From DATBHW01 sp046704085 (GTDB taxonomy: Bacteria; Chloroflexota; Ktedonobacteria; Ktedonobacterales; DATBGS01): a stretch of DNA of 37,819 bases. Positions 8,184 to 15,469 of the stretch are shown in pieces. The translations under genes were made by a program, and so were the position numbers. The stretch lies in contig JBJKSJ010000127.1 in assembly GCA_046704085.1 (NCBI GenBank), positions 1 to 37,819 of the forward strand. Reading direction: 5' to 3'. Within the stretch, counting starts at the first letter, position 1; every line of letters begins with the position of its first letter. Under the pieces are notes generated by a model, which was not told where the DNA came from, did no database searches, and saw nothing but the letters and a program-made list of their open reading frames with translations.

Positions 8184-9986
8184 ATGCCAGAAGCAGTTGA
8201 ACAGGAACTCAACGCATCCGTCGCCTACACGCCTTTGCAGCGCATGCGCCACTCTGCCGCGCACGTCATGGCGGAGGCCGTCCAGAGTATCTTCCCCGAT
8301 GCCAAATTCGCTATCGGCCCGGCCATCGAGGATGGTTTCTATTATGATATGGAACTGCCCCGCGCGCTCACGCCCGAAGACCTGCCGGAGATCGAGCGGC
8401 GCATGGCCGAAAGCATCGCCAAGAACCACCCGTTCATCCAGAGCAGGTGGCCGCGCGAAAAGGCGCTCGCCTACTTCCAAGAACACGACCAGCCGTACAA
8501 GATCGAGATCATTGAAAACCTGCCCGACCCCGAGGTCGGCATCTTCCAGCAGGGACCATTCCTGGACCTGTGCCGGGGGCCGCATGTCGCCAGCACGGGA
8601 GAGATCGGCCCCTTCAAGCTGATGCGCGTGGCTGGCGCCTACTGGCGCGGCGACGAACACCGCCCCATGCTCCAGCGTCTCTACGGCACAGCCTGGTTCA
8701 CGCAGGAAGAACTGGACGCCTACCTGGAGCGTCTGGAGGAGGCCAAACGGCGCGACCATCGCAAGCTGGGCAAAGACCTTGACCTGTTCATGGTCAGCGA
8801 AGAGGTGGGCGCGGGCCTGCCGCTCTGGCTGCCCAGGGGGGCAACGGTGCGACGCCTGCTGGAGGAGTACATCCTGGGCGTCGAGCGTGCGCAGGGCTAC
8901 CAGCACGTCTACACGCCCAACCTGGCGAAGCTGGATCTGTACAAAACGTCGGGGCACTGGGAACACTACCATGATTCCATGTACCCGCCGATGGAGATGG
9001 AAAGCGGCGAAGCGTTGGTGCTGCGCCCGATGAACTGCCCGCATCACATCCAGGTCTACAAGCAGAAGATGCGCTCCTACCGCGACCTGCCCATTAGGCT
9101 GGCCGAACTTGGCACGATGTATCGCCTGGAGAAATCCGGCGAACTCGCGGGCCTGTCGCGGGTGCGCGCGATGACGCTCAACGACGCGCATATCTTCTGC
9201 ACGCCCGATCAGGTCAGGAACGAGTTTCTCAAAGTCGTCCGGCTCATACAGGATGTGTACAAGGTGATGGGCTTCGAACACTACAGCTACCGGCTCTCGC
9301 TGCGTGACCCCAACGATACGGAGAAGTTCGTAGACAACCCGGAGATGTGGGACCGCTCTGGCGCCGAACTGCGCCAGGCGCTGGAGGAGCTTGGCGTCGA
9401 GTATGACGAGGGCATTGGCGATGCGGCCTTCTATGGCCCCAAGCTGGATGTGCAGGTCGCCAACGTGCTGGGCAAAGACGAGACGATCTCGACGGTGCAG
9501 CTCGACTTCACGCTGCCAGAGCGCTTTGGGCTGGAATATATCGGCGAGGATGGGCAGGCGCATCGCCCGGTGATGATTCATCGCGGCGTACTCTCCACGA
9601 TGGAGCGCTTCATGGCCTTCTTGATCGAAAACTACGCGGGCAACTTCCCGGTCTGGCTGGCGCCAGTGCAGGCAATGGTCATCCCCATCGCAGACCGGCA
9701 CCTGGCCTACGCCGAAGAAGTTGCCGCAAAGCTCAAGGCCGCCGACCTGCGCGTCGAGGTAGATAGCCGCAGCGAGCGCATGAACGCCAAAGTCCGCGAC
9801 GCGCAGTTGCAAAAGATTCCCTACATGCTGGTCGTGGGCGACCGCGAGGCGGCTGAAGGAGCAGTTTCCCTGCGCCTACGCAGCAACGAGAATCTAGGCC
9901 CCGTCGCGCTGGCGGCGTTCATTGACGAGGCGAGTAAGCTGATTCATGCGCGCAGCCTGGACCTCTGGCCCGGCCAGCGCGACTAA
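8184..9986 (+). CDS. thrS: Threonyl-tRNA synthetase lacking the TGS domain
   Basis: Class II synthetase charging tRNA-Thr. The protein (600 residues) opens directly at the N2 editing domain, with the HSAAH motif (H23, H27) of the Ser-tRNA-Thr editing site. The ~60-residue N-terminal TGS domain of the E. coli type (642 residues) is absent. The catalytic domain has motif 1 around YKTSGHWEHY, the zinc Cys/His segment LRPMNCPHH, motif 2 YRLEKSGELAGLSRVRAMT and motif 3 MIHRGVLSTMERF. The C-terminal ~110 residues (WLAPVQAMVIPIAD...) form the anticodon-binding domain. ATG 8184 is preceded by AAAGGA and AGAAGG. Expression is controlled by the T-box leader directly upstream. Confidence 0.97.
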   Translation: MPEAVEQELNASVAYTPLQRMRHSAAHVMAEAVQSIFPDAKFAIGPAIEDGFYYDMELPRALTPEDLPEIERRMAESIAKNHPFIQSRWPREKALAYFQEHDQPYKIEIIENLPDPEVGIFQQGPFLDLCRGPHVASTGEIGPFKLMRVAGAYWRGDEHRPMLQRLYGTAWFTQEELDAYLERLEEAKRRDHRKLGKDLDLFMVSEEVGAGLPLWLPRGATVRRLLEEYILGVERAQGYQHVYTPNLAKLDLYKTSGHWEHYHDSMYPPMEMESGEALVLRPMNCPHHIQVYKQKMRSYRDLPIRLAELGTMYRLEKSGELAGLSRVRAMTLNDAHIFCTPDQVRNEFLKVVRLIQDVYKVMGFEHYSYRLSLRDPNDTEKFVDNPEMWDRSGAELRQALEELGVEYDEGIGDAAFYGPKLDVQVANVLGKDETISTVQLDFTLPERFGLEYIGEDGQAHRPVMIHRGVLSTMERFMAFLIENYAGNFPVWLAPVQAMVIPIADRHLAYAEEVAAKLKAADLRVEVDSRSERMNAKVRDAQLQKIPYMLVVGDREAAEGAVSLRLRSNENLGPVALAAFIDEASKLIHARSLDLWPGQRD

Positions 9987-10249
9987 GCGCGCTTGTGCCT
10001 GATGCGCGGCACATCTTCTGGAGCGCGATCTTCGCTCCCGCGCTCCAGAAGAACCCGGCCCTGCTCAATACAGCCAGGTAGCACTGCTGTGCCTGGCCCA
10101 TAAGTTGCCAGGAGGAATCGCCAGGGCACCCAGATCAGAGGCGCCGGTACATTCTGGCCGCATACGTTACAGCCCGAAGACAGGCTCGTCTCCTATCAAT
10201 AGGGCAGCCCAGCGCCAATGACCTCTATACCCAAAAGGAGCGCCTTTTC
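9987..10249 (+). other. Intergenic region after thrS with a 12-bp perfect hairpin
   Basis: CTTCTGGAGCGC (10015-10026) pairs perfectly with GCGCTCCAGAAG (10040-10051) across a 13-base loop, 29 bases after the thrS stop. The hairpin is followed by AACCC rather than Ts, so it may stabilise the mRNA 3' end or be a factor-assisted terminator. The remaining bases up to the next gene hold no other gene that I can support. Confidence 0.55.
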
Positions 10250-11425
10250 ATGGAAAGACCCGCCAGCATAGCGCCACCTCTGCGCCGACTGGAAGCTCTG
10301 TGGCAAACGCACCGCCTCGCCGCGATTGCAGCGCCAACGGCCATTGTGGGCCTGGCCTATCTCTTTGTCCTCGCCCTCTTTTCGTTGCTGCGTGGCTATA
10401 CTGGCCCGCTCGATTTTGCCCACATCGGACCATATTTTTGCTGTCATGGCAATCCAAACGACGTAGGCTACGACGGGCAATTTTATTATTATATGGCCGT
10501 CGATCCTCTGCACGCTGCCGCCCACATGGATAACGCGCCCTTCCGCTATCAACGCATCCTCCTCTCCATCGTCGTCTGGGTACTCTCGCTCGGTGGCAAT
10601 GCCACACTAGCCGCCTGGTGGCTGCTGATTGTCAATGTCCTGGGCACCCTGGCCGGGACCGCTGCCCTGGCCGTCTTGTTGCAACGCCGGGGCCTTTCAC
10701 CCTGGTTTAGCCTGGCCTTTGGCCTCTTTTTTGGGCAGTTCGCCTCGATCACTCATGACGTGCCCGATGGGCTGGCTGCCGGGCTAGTCGTCTTCGCCGC
10801 GCTGGCAATTGACCGGGGGCGCTGGAAAGAGGCGACGCTCTGGCTCGCTGCCGCTGGCCTGACACGCGAAACCACCATGATCTTTGCAGGCGCTTTCGCG
10901 CTGGATGCCCTCTTCCAACGACGCTGGGGGCGGGCAGCACTGCTGCTCTCCTCAGCCATCCCGCTCATTATCTGGCTGATTGTAATCCGCCTGACACTCG
11001 GCGCAAGCGGCTTATTCGTCTCATCGGTCGTCAGTAGAGAGCCAAAGATGCCTTTTGCGGGCCTGGCGGGCATCGCCAGCATTTCGCCGCGTTTTTTCAT
11101 CACCCTCGTTGTCATCGTCCTCCCAGGCATCCTGGCGCTGTGCTGGGTGGGGCGCGAAATAGTACTGAAGAAATGGCGGGCATCGCCGGGGCTGCTCCTG
11201 GCTATCGTCATCACCGTTCTCTGGCTGATCGTCTTCTTGAACACCTTCACCTACAGCGACCTGGCCTCCAGCACGCGCATCATCATCGGCTTGCCGCTAG
11301 GCTGGCTGCTCTATGCCGCTGTACGCCGTTCGCGTGGGCTGCTCTGGCTTGCCAGCCCCTGGGCGTTGGGCGTTGTCTTCTATGCTATCGCGGTGGTGAT
11401 CCCCATCCAATCAATCATTCCTTGA
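10250..11425 (+). CDS. Polytopic membrane protein, GT-C glycosyltransferase-like
   Basis: The 391-residue protein has about nine to ten hydrophobic segments, beginning near residue 28 and ending close to the C-terminus. Between the first two lies a long loop containing GYDGQFYYYMAVDP and, further on, RYQRILLS. A similar GYDGQFYY...RYQR pattern is what I recall from integral-membrane GT-C-fold proteins that use polyprenyl-linked sugars. The acidic residues in that loop would be the candidate active site. A good ribosome-binding site (AAAAGGAG) precedes ATG 10250. The gene lies between thrS and infC, which has its own promoter. Substrate is unknown and the glycosyltransferase assignment is tentative; membrane topology is much more certain than function. 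Confidence 0.75.
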   Translation: MERPASIAPPLRRLEALWQTHRLAAIAAPTAIVGLAYLFVLALFSLLRGYTGPLDFAHIGPYFCCHGNPNDVGYDGQFYYYMAVDPLHAAAHMDNAPFRYQRILLSIVVWVLSLGGNATLAAWWLLIVNVLGTLAGTAALAVLLQRRGLSPWFSLAFGLFFGQFASITHDVPDGLAAGLVVFAALAIDRGRWKEATLWLAAAGLTRETTMIFAGAFALDALFQRRWGRAALLLSSAIPLIIWLIVIRLTLGASGLFVSSVVSREPKMPFAGLAGIASISPRFFITLVVIVLPGILALCWVGREIVLKKWRASPGLLLAIVITVLWLIVFLNTFTYSDLASSTRIIIGLPLGWLLYAAVRRSRGLLWLASPWALGVVFYAIAVVIPIQSIIP

Positions 11426-11456
11426 TGAAACATCGCTTGACCAGACTGGGCGCCTC

Positions 11457-11485
11457 TTGCCTTTGGCCCAGCTATGTGCTACACT
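11457..11485 (+). promoter_or_regulatory. Promoter of infC
   Basis: TTGCCT (11457-11462), a 17-base spacer and TACACT (11480-11485), with TG one base upstream of the -10. The predicted start near 11492 gives a leader of roughly 110 bases. Confidence 0.65.
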
Positions 11486-11507
11486 GCTATGCGTAGGAAT
11501 GTACTCT

Positions 11508-11526
11508 CCCCTGTGGCATACAGGGG
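11508..11526 (+). promoter_or_regulatory. Hairpin in the infC 5' leader
   Basis: CCCCTGT (11508-11514) pairs with ACAGGGG (11520-11526) around the loop GGCAT. It lies about 16 bases into the predicted infC transcript and has no following T-run, so it looks like a leader structure rather than a terminator. Confidence 0.5.
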
Positions 11527-11600
11527 GCATAGAACAACCTTCAAGCGATCAAAAAGGATAAAACAGATCTCTCAACATCAGAAGGAAGGCAGGTTCGCCT

Positions 11601-12233
11601 ATTAACAGAGATTTTCGGGGGAATGATCGGTTCGACCGAGGAGATCGGAACGACCGAGGACGTGAGGTACGCATCAATGGGCGCATTCGCGCGCGCGAAG
11701 TCCGGCTGATCGATGAAGACGGAACCATGATCGGCGTTATGCCGCTGCAACAGGCGCTTGACATGGCCCGCGACCGGGATCTGGATCTGGTGGAAGTCTC
11801 ACCGATGGCCGCGCCTCCCGTCTGTAAACTCATGGATTATGGTCGGTTCAAATACGAACAGCGTAAGAAAGAGAACGAAGCACGTAAACACCAGAAGGTC
11901 ATGGAACTGCGCGAGATTCGTATGAAGCCGCGCACAGGCGAACATGACGTGCAGGTGAAAACGCGCAAGATTCAGGAATTCCTGGCTGAAGGGGATAAAG
12001 TCAAAGTCAGCGTCACCTTCAAAGGGCGTGAAATGGCCCATCCAGAACTGGGGCGGGCGCTGCTTGAATCCATTGCCAATGAATTAAAAGGCACAGCGGC
12101 GATTGAACGATCTCCGATGATGGAAGGGAAGATGATGTCGATGATTGTCGCCCGTGCCCCTGGGTGGGAACCTCAGAAGAAGACCGCTGTTACCTCCAAC
12201 CCCGCACCTTCTCAGGCGAACGGGAATGCCTAA
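11601..12233 (+). CDS. infC: Translation initiation factor IF-3, probable AUU start
   Basis: IF-3 binds the 30S subunit, prevents premature 50S joining and rejects non-canonical start codons. The first ATG in frame (11727) would begin at MIGVMPLQQALDMA and lose the essential part of the N-terminal domain. Open codons upstream encode RINGRIRAREVRLIDEDGT, the conserved IF-3 opening. The frame is open back to a TAA at 11559-11561 and contains no ATG, GTG or TTG. ATT 11601 has AGG 7 bases upstream and gives 210 residues with an Arg/Asp/Gly-rich extension; ATC 11673 (GAGG 5 bases upstream) is the main alternative. AUU is the classical autoregulated infC start in E. coli. The C-terminal domain (IQEFLAEGDKVKVSVTFKGRE) is complete. 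rpmI and rplT, the usual downstream partners, are absent. Confidence 0.93.
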   Translation: MNRDFRGNDRFDRGDRNDRGREVRINGRIRAREVRLIDEDGTMIGVMPLQQALDMARDRDLDLVEVSPMAAPPVCKLMDYGRFKYEQRKKENEARKHQKVMELREIRMKPRTGEHDVQVKTRKIQEFLAEGDKVKVSVTFKGREMAHPELGRALLESIANELKGTAAIERSPMMEGKMMSMIVARAPGWEPQKKTAVTSNPAPSQANGNA

Positions 12234-12265
12234 GCAGGCTCGCTGGTTCTAAGCCTGCTTCATGC

Positions 12266-12324
12266 ATAAACAAGCTCACCTGGCCCGCTGCCTCAGTGGC
12301 AGCGGGCCAGGTGAGCTTGTTTAT
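12266..12324 (+). terminator. Terminator-like perfect 27-bp hairpin after infC
   Basis: Bases 12266-12292 are the exact reverse complement of 12298-12324, around a 5-base loop TCAGT. The outer end of the stem is A/T-rich, so the 3' arm ends in TTGTTTAT. This should terminate infC transcription. The length and perfection of the stem are unusual for a simple terminator. Confidence 0.8.
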
Positions 12325-12398
12325 TGCTCCTGCCATGATCACTGGCTGCCTCCATCTTGAGCGAGTCTTGTGTATCTCCGCTCCAACCATCGGGCCTA

Positions 12399-12440
12399 TG
12401 CTATAATAGGCTGGTGTGAGCGCTGTTCTTTAGGAACAGC
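12399..12440 (+). promoter_or_regulatory. Extended -10 promoter and start-site hairpin of the cyclase gene
   Basis: TGCTATAAT (12399-12407) is a consensus extended -10; no good -35 is visible. About 15 bases downstream GCTGTTC (12422-12428) pairs with GAACAGC (12434-12440) around TTTAG. That places a dyad just after the predicted start near 12414, where it could be an operator or a 5' mRNA hairpin. Confidence 0.6.
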
Positions 12441-12500
12441 AGGTGATGGAAACAGGAATGCTAGCAATTGGCAACGGCAGAGAGGCAGGATAGATCAGCA

Positions 12501-14531
12501 ATGCAAGCAGCTTCTCATCTCCCGGAATCAGAAGATACCGATCCGACCCAACCTGGCTCGCGCGGTGGCAAGCCAGCCGCTAAAAAACCTCTTCCCGCTG
12601 ATCAGTCCTATCTGGGTACGATAGGCGGCCTTCCCACCACGATGATGCAATTGGGTCGCGCTCATCAGGTCGCGCAAGCCGCACAAACCGCCCAGGCCCA
12701 GGCAATCGATGGCGTCAAGTCGATTGCCAGCGCCCTCACCACGATTTCCAACAGCCTGCATGCGATCACCCAGAAGCTTGAGCGCGCCGTTGAGGGAACC
12801 TACGCCTCCGATGCCGGCGATCCACGAGTCCAGTTGCTTGCCGATACCCTGCATGTCGCCCGCAATGGTGATTATCAATTGGCAAAGATCGGTGATCGCT
12901 TGCGCCAGCTTGATCAATCCGTTCAGAGTTCCCATAGCAGCATCGATACTCTCCAGCGCGAGCGCGAAATGCTCGCCAGCCTTTATATTATTGCCCAGGT
13001 ACTCAACTCCACCCTGGAGTTAGAGAGCGTCCTCAATCTGGTCATGGACAAGATGATCGAGGTGGTCAAAGCCGACCGGGGCTTTCTGATGCTCTATAAC
13101 AAAACCACCCGCCGTCTTGAATTCACTATCGCCCGCAAGAAGGATGGGCATCCCATTGCCCAGCACGAATTCACCCTCTCGCGGAAGGTGGTTGAGGAGG
13201 TCTGGCGCACGAAAAGCCCCAAAGTCGAGGGCGATACCTTTGCCAAAGACCCCACCAAAACGATGGTCGAGCAAAACATCCGTTCGATTCTCTGCGCGCC
13301 CCTCAAGCTCCAGAACCGCAGCCTGGGTATCGTCTATGTGGATAACCGCCAGTTGGTGAATCCCTACACTGACGAACACTTGAACCTCCTCTCGGCTTTC
13401 TGCAACCAGGCAGCTATCGCGATTGACAACGCTCAGAAAGTCCGCGAGATCACCGATTTCAAGAATTTGCAGGAGAACGTCTTTCGCTCTATCGCCAGCG
13501 GCGTGATTACCCTCGACACCCAGGGCCAGATTCAGCTCATCAATCGTGCGGCTGAGCGGATCTTTATGCAGTCCGCGCCGACCGTGCTGGGTCAGTCCTA
13601 TCAGACCGTTTTTTCTGCACGAGGTCAGGACAAGATCATTGAGGTCATCGAACGCGCCAAAGGCGAGGATCAGACCGTGCTGAATCGAGAGGTTGACTGC
13701 GAACTACCCCACCGGGGCAAGGTCACGCTGAGCATCAACATCTCCCCACTGCACGACGCCCAGAGCAATGGGCACAAGCGCGAGACGCTGGGCATGGTGA
13801 TGGCCGTCGAAGACCTCACAGAGATACGCACCTGGCGCGATGCCGCCACCAATGTGAAGCGCATCTTCCAACGCTACGTCCATCCCTCGGTGGTGGAAGA
13901 ATTGATGAGCAATCCCAAAGCAGTCGAACTGGGCGGCCAGACGAAAGAAGTCTCGATCCTCTTCGCCGATATTCGCGGCTATACAGCGCTCAGTGATGGA
14001 CGCAGCCCCGAAGAAGTCGTTGAGATGCTCAATGACTATCTGCATATCCTCACAGAAGCCATCTGGCAGGAACAGGGCACGCTGACCATGTTCCAGGGCG
14101 ATGCGATTATGGCAATCTTTAACGCGCCCCTGCCTCAAGAGGACCACGCGATCCGCGCCGTCCGCGCCGCGTTGGGCATGCGCCAGGCCATCGAAGAGCG
14201 CCAGCGCCAGCAAAACCCCACCTTCCCTGAAGTAAAATATGACCTCAAAGTTCAATACGGCATTGGAGTCAATACCGGCATTGCCACCATTGGCAATATT
14301 GGCTCGCGTGATCGGCTGCAAAACTATACCGCCATCGGCGATGCGGTCAATATCGCCGCGCGCCTGCAATCGAACTCTGCTGATAACGAGATCATCATCC
14401 ACCATACCACCTATGAGCAGGTGCGCAGCTATTTCGACTGCGTGCAGCAGCCCCCCCTCACCGTCAAGAATAAAAAAGAGCCGTTGCTAGTCTACAAAGT
14501 GCATGGCGTCAAGCCCGACGTCCACTTTTAG
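12501..14531 (+). CDS. GAF and PAS-like sensor fused to class III adenylate/guanylate cyclase
   Basis: Cytoplasmic signalling enzyme of 676 residues from ATG 12501; an in-frame TTG at 12468 would add 11. Order of parts: a ~150-residue helical N-terminus; a GAF domain (about 155-315: ASLYIIAQVLNSTLEL ... CAPLKLQNRSLGIVYVDN); a PAS-like domain (about 325-455: NVFRSIASGVITLDTQGQI); and a C-terminal class III cyclase catalytic domain (about 475-650). The metal-binding Asp residues are D490 (ILFADIRGYT) and D534 (FQGDAIMAIF). The transition-state Asn and Arg are in AVNIAAR. The position that normally holds the purine-selecting Lys, four residues before D534, is Met530, so substrate preference cannot be read from the usual rule. 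Family knowledge predicts cAMP (or cGMP) synthesis. No membrane segment is seen. Confidence 0.92.
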   Translation: MQAASHLPESEDTDPTQPGSRGGKPAAKKPLPADQSYLGTIGGLPTTMMQLGRAHQVAQAAQTAQAQAIDGVKSIASALTTISNSLHAITQKLERAVEGTYASDAGDPRVQLLADTLHVARNGDYQLAKIGDRLRQLDQSVQSSHSSIDTLQREREMLASLYIIAQVLNSTLELESVLNLVMDKMIEVVKADRGFLMLYNKTTRRLEFTIARKKDGHPIAQHEFTLSRKVVEEVWRTKSPKVEGDTFAKDPTKTMVEQNIRSILCAPLKLQNRSLGIVYVDNRQLVNPYTDEHLNLLSAFCNQAAIAIDNAQKVREITDFKNLQENVFRSIASGVITLDTQGQIQLINRAAERIFMQSAPTVLGQSYQTVFSARGQDKIIEVIERAKGEDQTVLNREVDCELPHRGKVTLSINISPLHDAQSNGHKRETLGMVMAVEDLTEIRTWRDAATNVKRIFQRYVHPSVVEELMSNPKAVELGGQTKEVSILFADIRGYTALSDGRSPEEVVEMLNDYLHILTEAIWQEQGTLTMFQGDAIMAIFNAPLPQEDHAIRAVRAALGMRQAIEERQRQQNPTFPEVKYDLKVQYGIGVNTGIATIGNIGSRDRLQNYTAIGDAVNIAARLQSNSADNEIIIHHTTYEQVRSYFDCVQQPPLTVKNKKEPLLVYKVHGVKPDVHF

Positions 14532-14586
14532 CCTGGTGCGCAGCTGGCATCAGGTCATTGGGCCAGCACGCATCCACAGGCGCGCA

Positions 14587-15459
14587 TCAGCCGATCAACG
14601 GGCGCGCCAGCACAAACCCCTGGGGGGGCGCCACATGGAAACCAAACCACTCATATAACCGATGGGCATGGTGATTCATCTCCTCGGTATTCAGCGCAAT
14701 CTTCCAGACATGCTCGCGCTGGAAAAACTGCACTGCCTCGGCCATCAGGCGCGCCCCAATGCCCCGGCTATTCAGCGAGGGATGCACCGCAATACGCACC
14801 AGAAACCCCATGCCTCCATCCACCGTGTTAAATTGATAGCCAATCACCCGGCCAGCCTGCACCGCAACCACAAAGTAGGGATACGTCTCGGCAATCTCCA
14901 GAAAGCCCGGACCATCGTAGCGCCAGTACTGCTCGAAGCAGGCGGCTTCAACCTCCAGCACCTGGCTGAGATCCCCCCGCTGAAAGGGCCGCACCAGCAC
15001 ATCCTGATTTCCCCTCGTGGGCACCCAGAAATCCTCTTTATCATACGAGCGCAGCGTCGTCAGCAGATGAAACTGACGCCCCAGCAGCGTATCTTTCAGC
15101 CAATCGGAACTCAGATCGCCGCCAGTGTAATACAGCGATTCAGCCCCCACCCGTCGCGCCGCCGCGATAAACGGCGGCAGCAGCAGGTCGAGATAGCGCG
15201 AAAAGCGATGCCCCTCGCTCCAGACCACCCCAAAGCCGCCAATCCAGGCCGAAGGCGGCGCCAGCAGGTTCGCCAGCAGAAACGCCTGAAGCGACGGCCC
15301 CGAAAACGCCGCCACGCCGGGCCTGCGTGCCAGCAAGCGCGGCAGTTCTTCCGAGCCAAAGCGCGCATAGAGGTATTCAGAGGTATTCATCAAGCGGCGC
15401 ACCGTCGGCAGATCACTCGTGGATAGCTCACGAACCGTCAATGCCCGGTCTCTCAACAT
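14587..15459 (-). CDS. GNAT family N-acetyltransferase (tandem GNAT-like halves)
   Basis: A 290-residue protein from ATG 15459, which has GAGGAG 8 bases upstream. Longer in-frame extensions would run into the deacetylase gene and read as its shadow. The C-terminal half (about 145-290) is a complete GNAT domain. It has VRPFQRGDLSQVLEVEAACF as the first strand-helix, MGFLVRIAVHPSLNSRGIGARL as the acyl-CoA pyrophosphate-binding motif A (R-G-I-G-A), and ALNTEEMNHHAHRLYEWFGF as motif B. The N-terminal half looks like a degenerate GNAT domain without a clear CoA motif. It is the last gene of sucC-sucD-deacetylase-GNAT, starting 10 bases after the deacetylase stop. The acyl acceptor is unknown; the partner suggests protein lysine acylation, but small-molecule acetylation is possible. 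Confidence 0.88.
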   Translation of the reverse strand: MLRDRALTVRELSTSDLPTVRRLMNTSEYLYARFGSEELPRLLARRPGVAAFSGPSLQAFLLANLLAPPSAWIGGFGVVWSEGHRFSRYLDLLLPPFIAAARRVGAESLYYTGGDLSSDWLKDTLLGRQFHLLTTLRSYDKEDFWVPTRGNQDVLVRPFQRGDLSQVLEVEAACFEQYWRYDGPGFLEIAETYPYFVVAVQAGRVIGYQFNTVDGGMGFLVRIAVHPSLNSRGIGARLMAEAVQFFQREHVWKIALNTEEMNHHAHRLYEWFGFHVAPPQGFVLARPLIG

Positions 15460-15469
15460 CGTGATCTCC

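Noticed and set aside
8121..9812. 563-codon open frame antisense to thrS
   Set aside because: It is an artefact of high-GC codon bias opposite a certain gene; the translation has no family signature.
12266..12324. 27-bp inverted repeat as an insertion-sequence end
   Set aside because: There is no transposase, no second end and no target duplication; its position right after infC fits a terminator better.
12422..12440. SOS (LexA) box at the cyclase promoter
   Set aside because: The half-sites are in the opposite order (GTTC...GAAC) to the GAAC-N4-GTTC box and the spacing differs.
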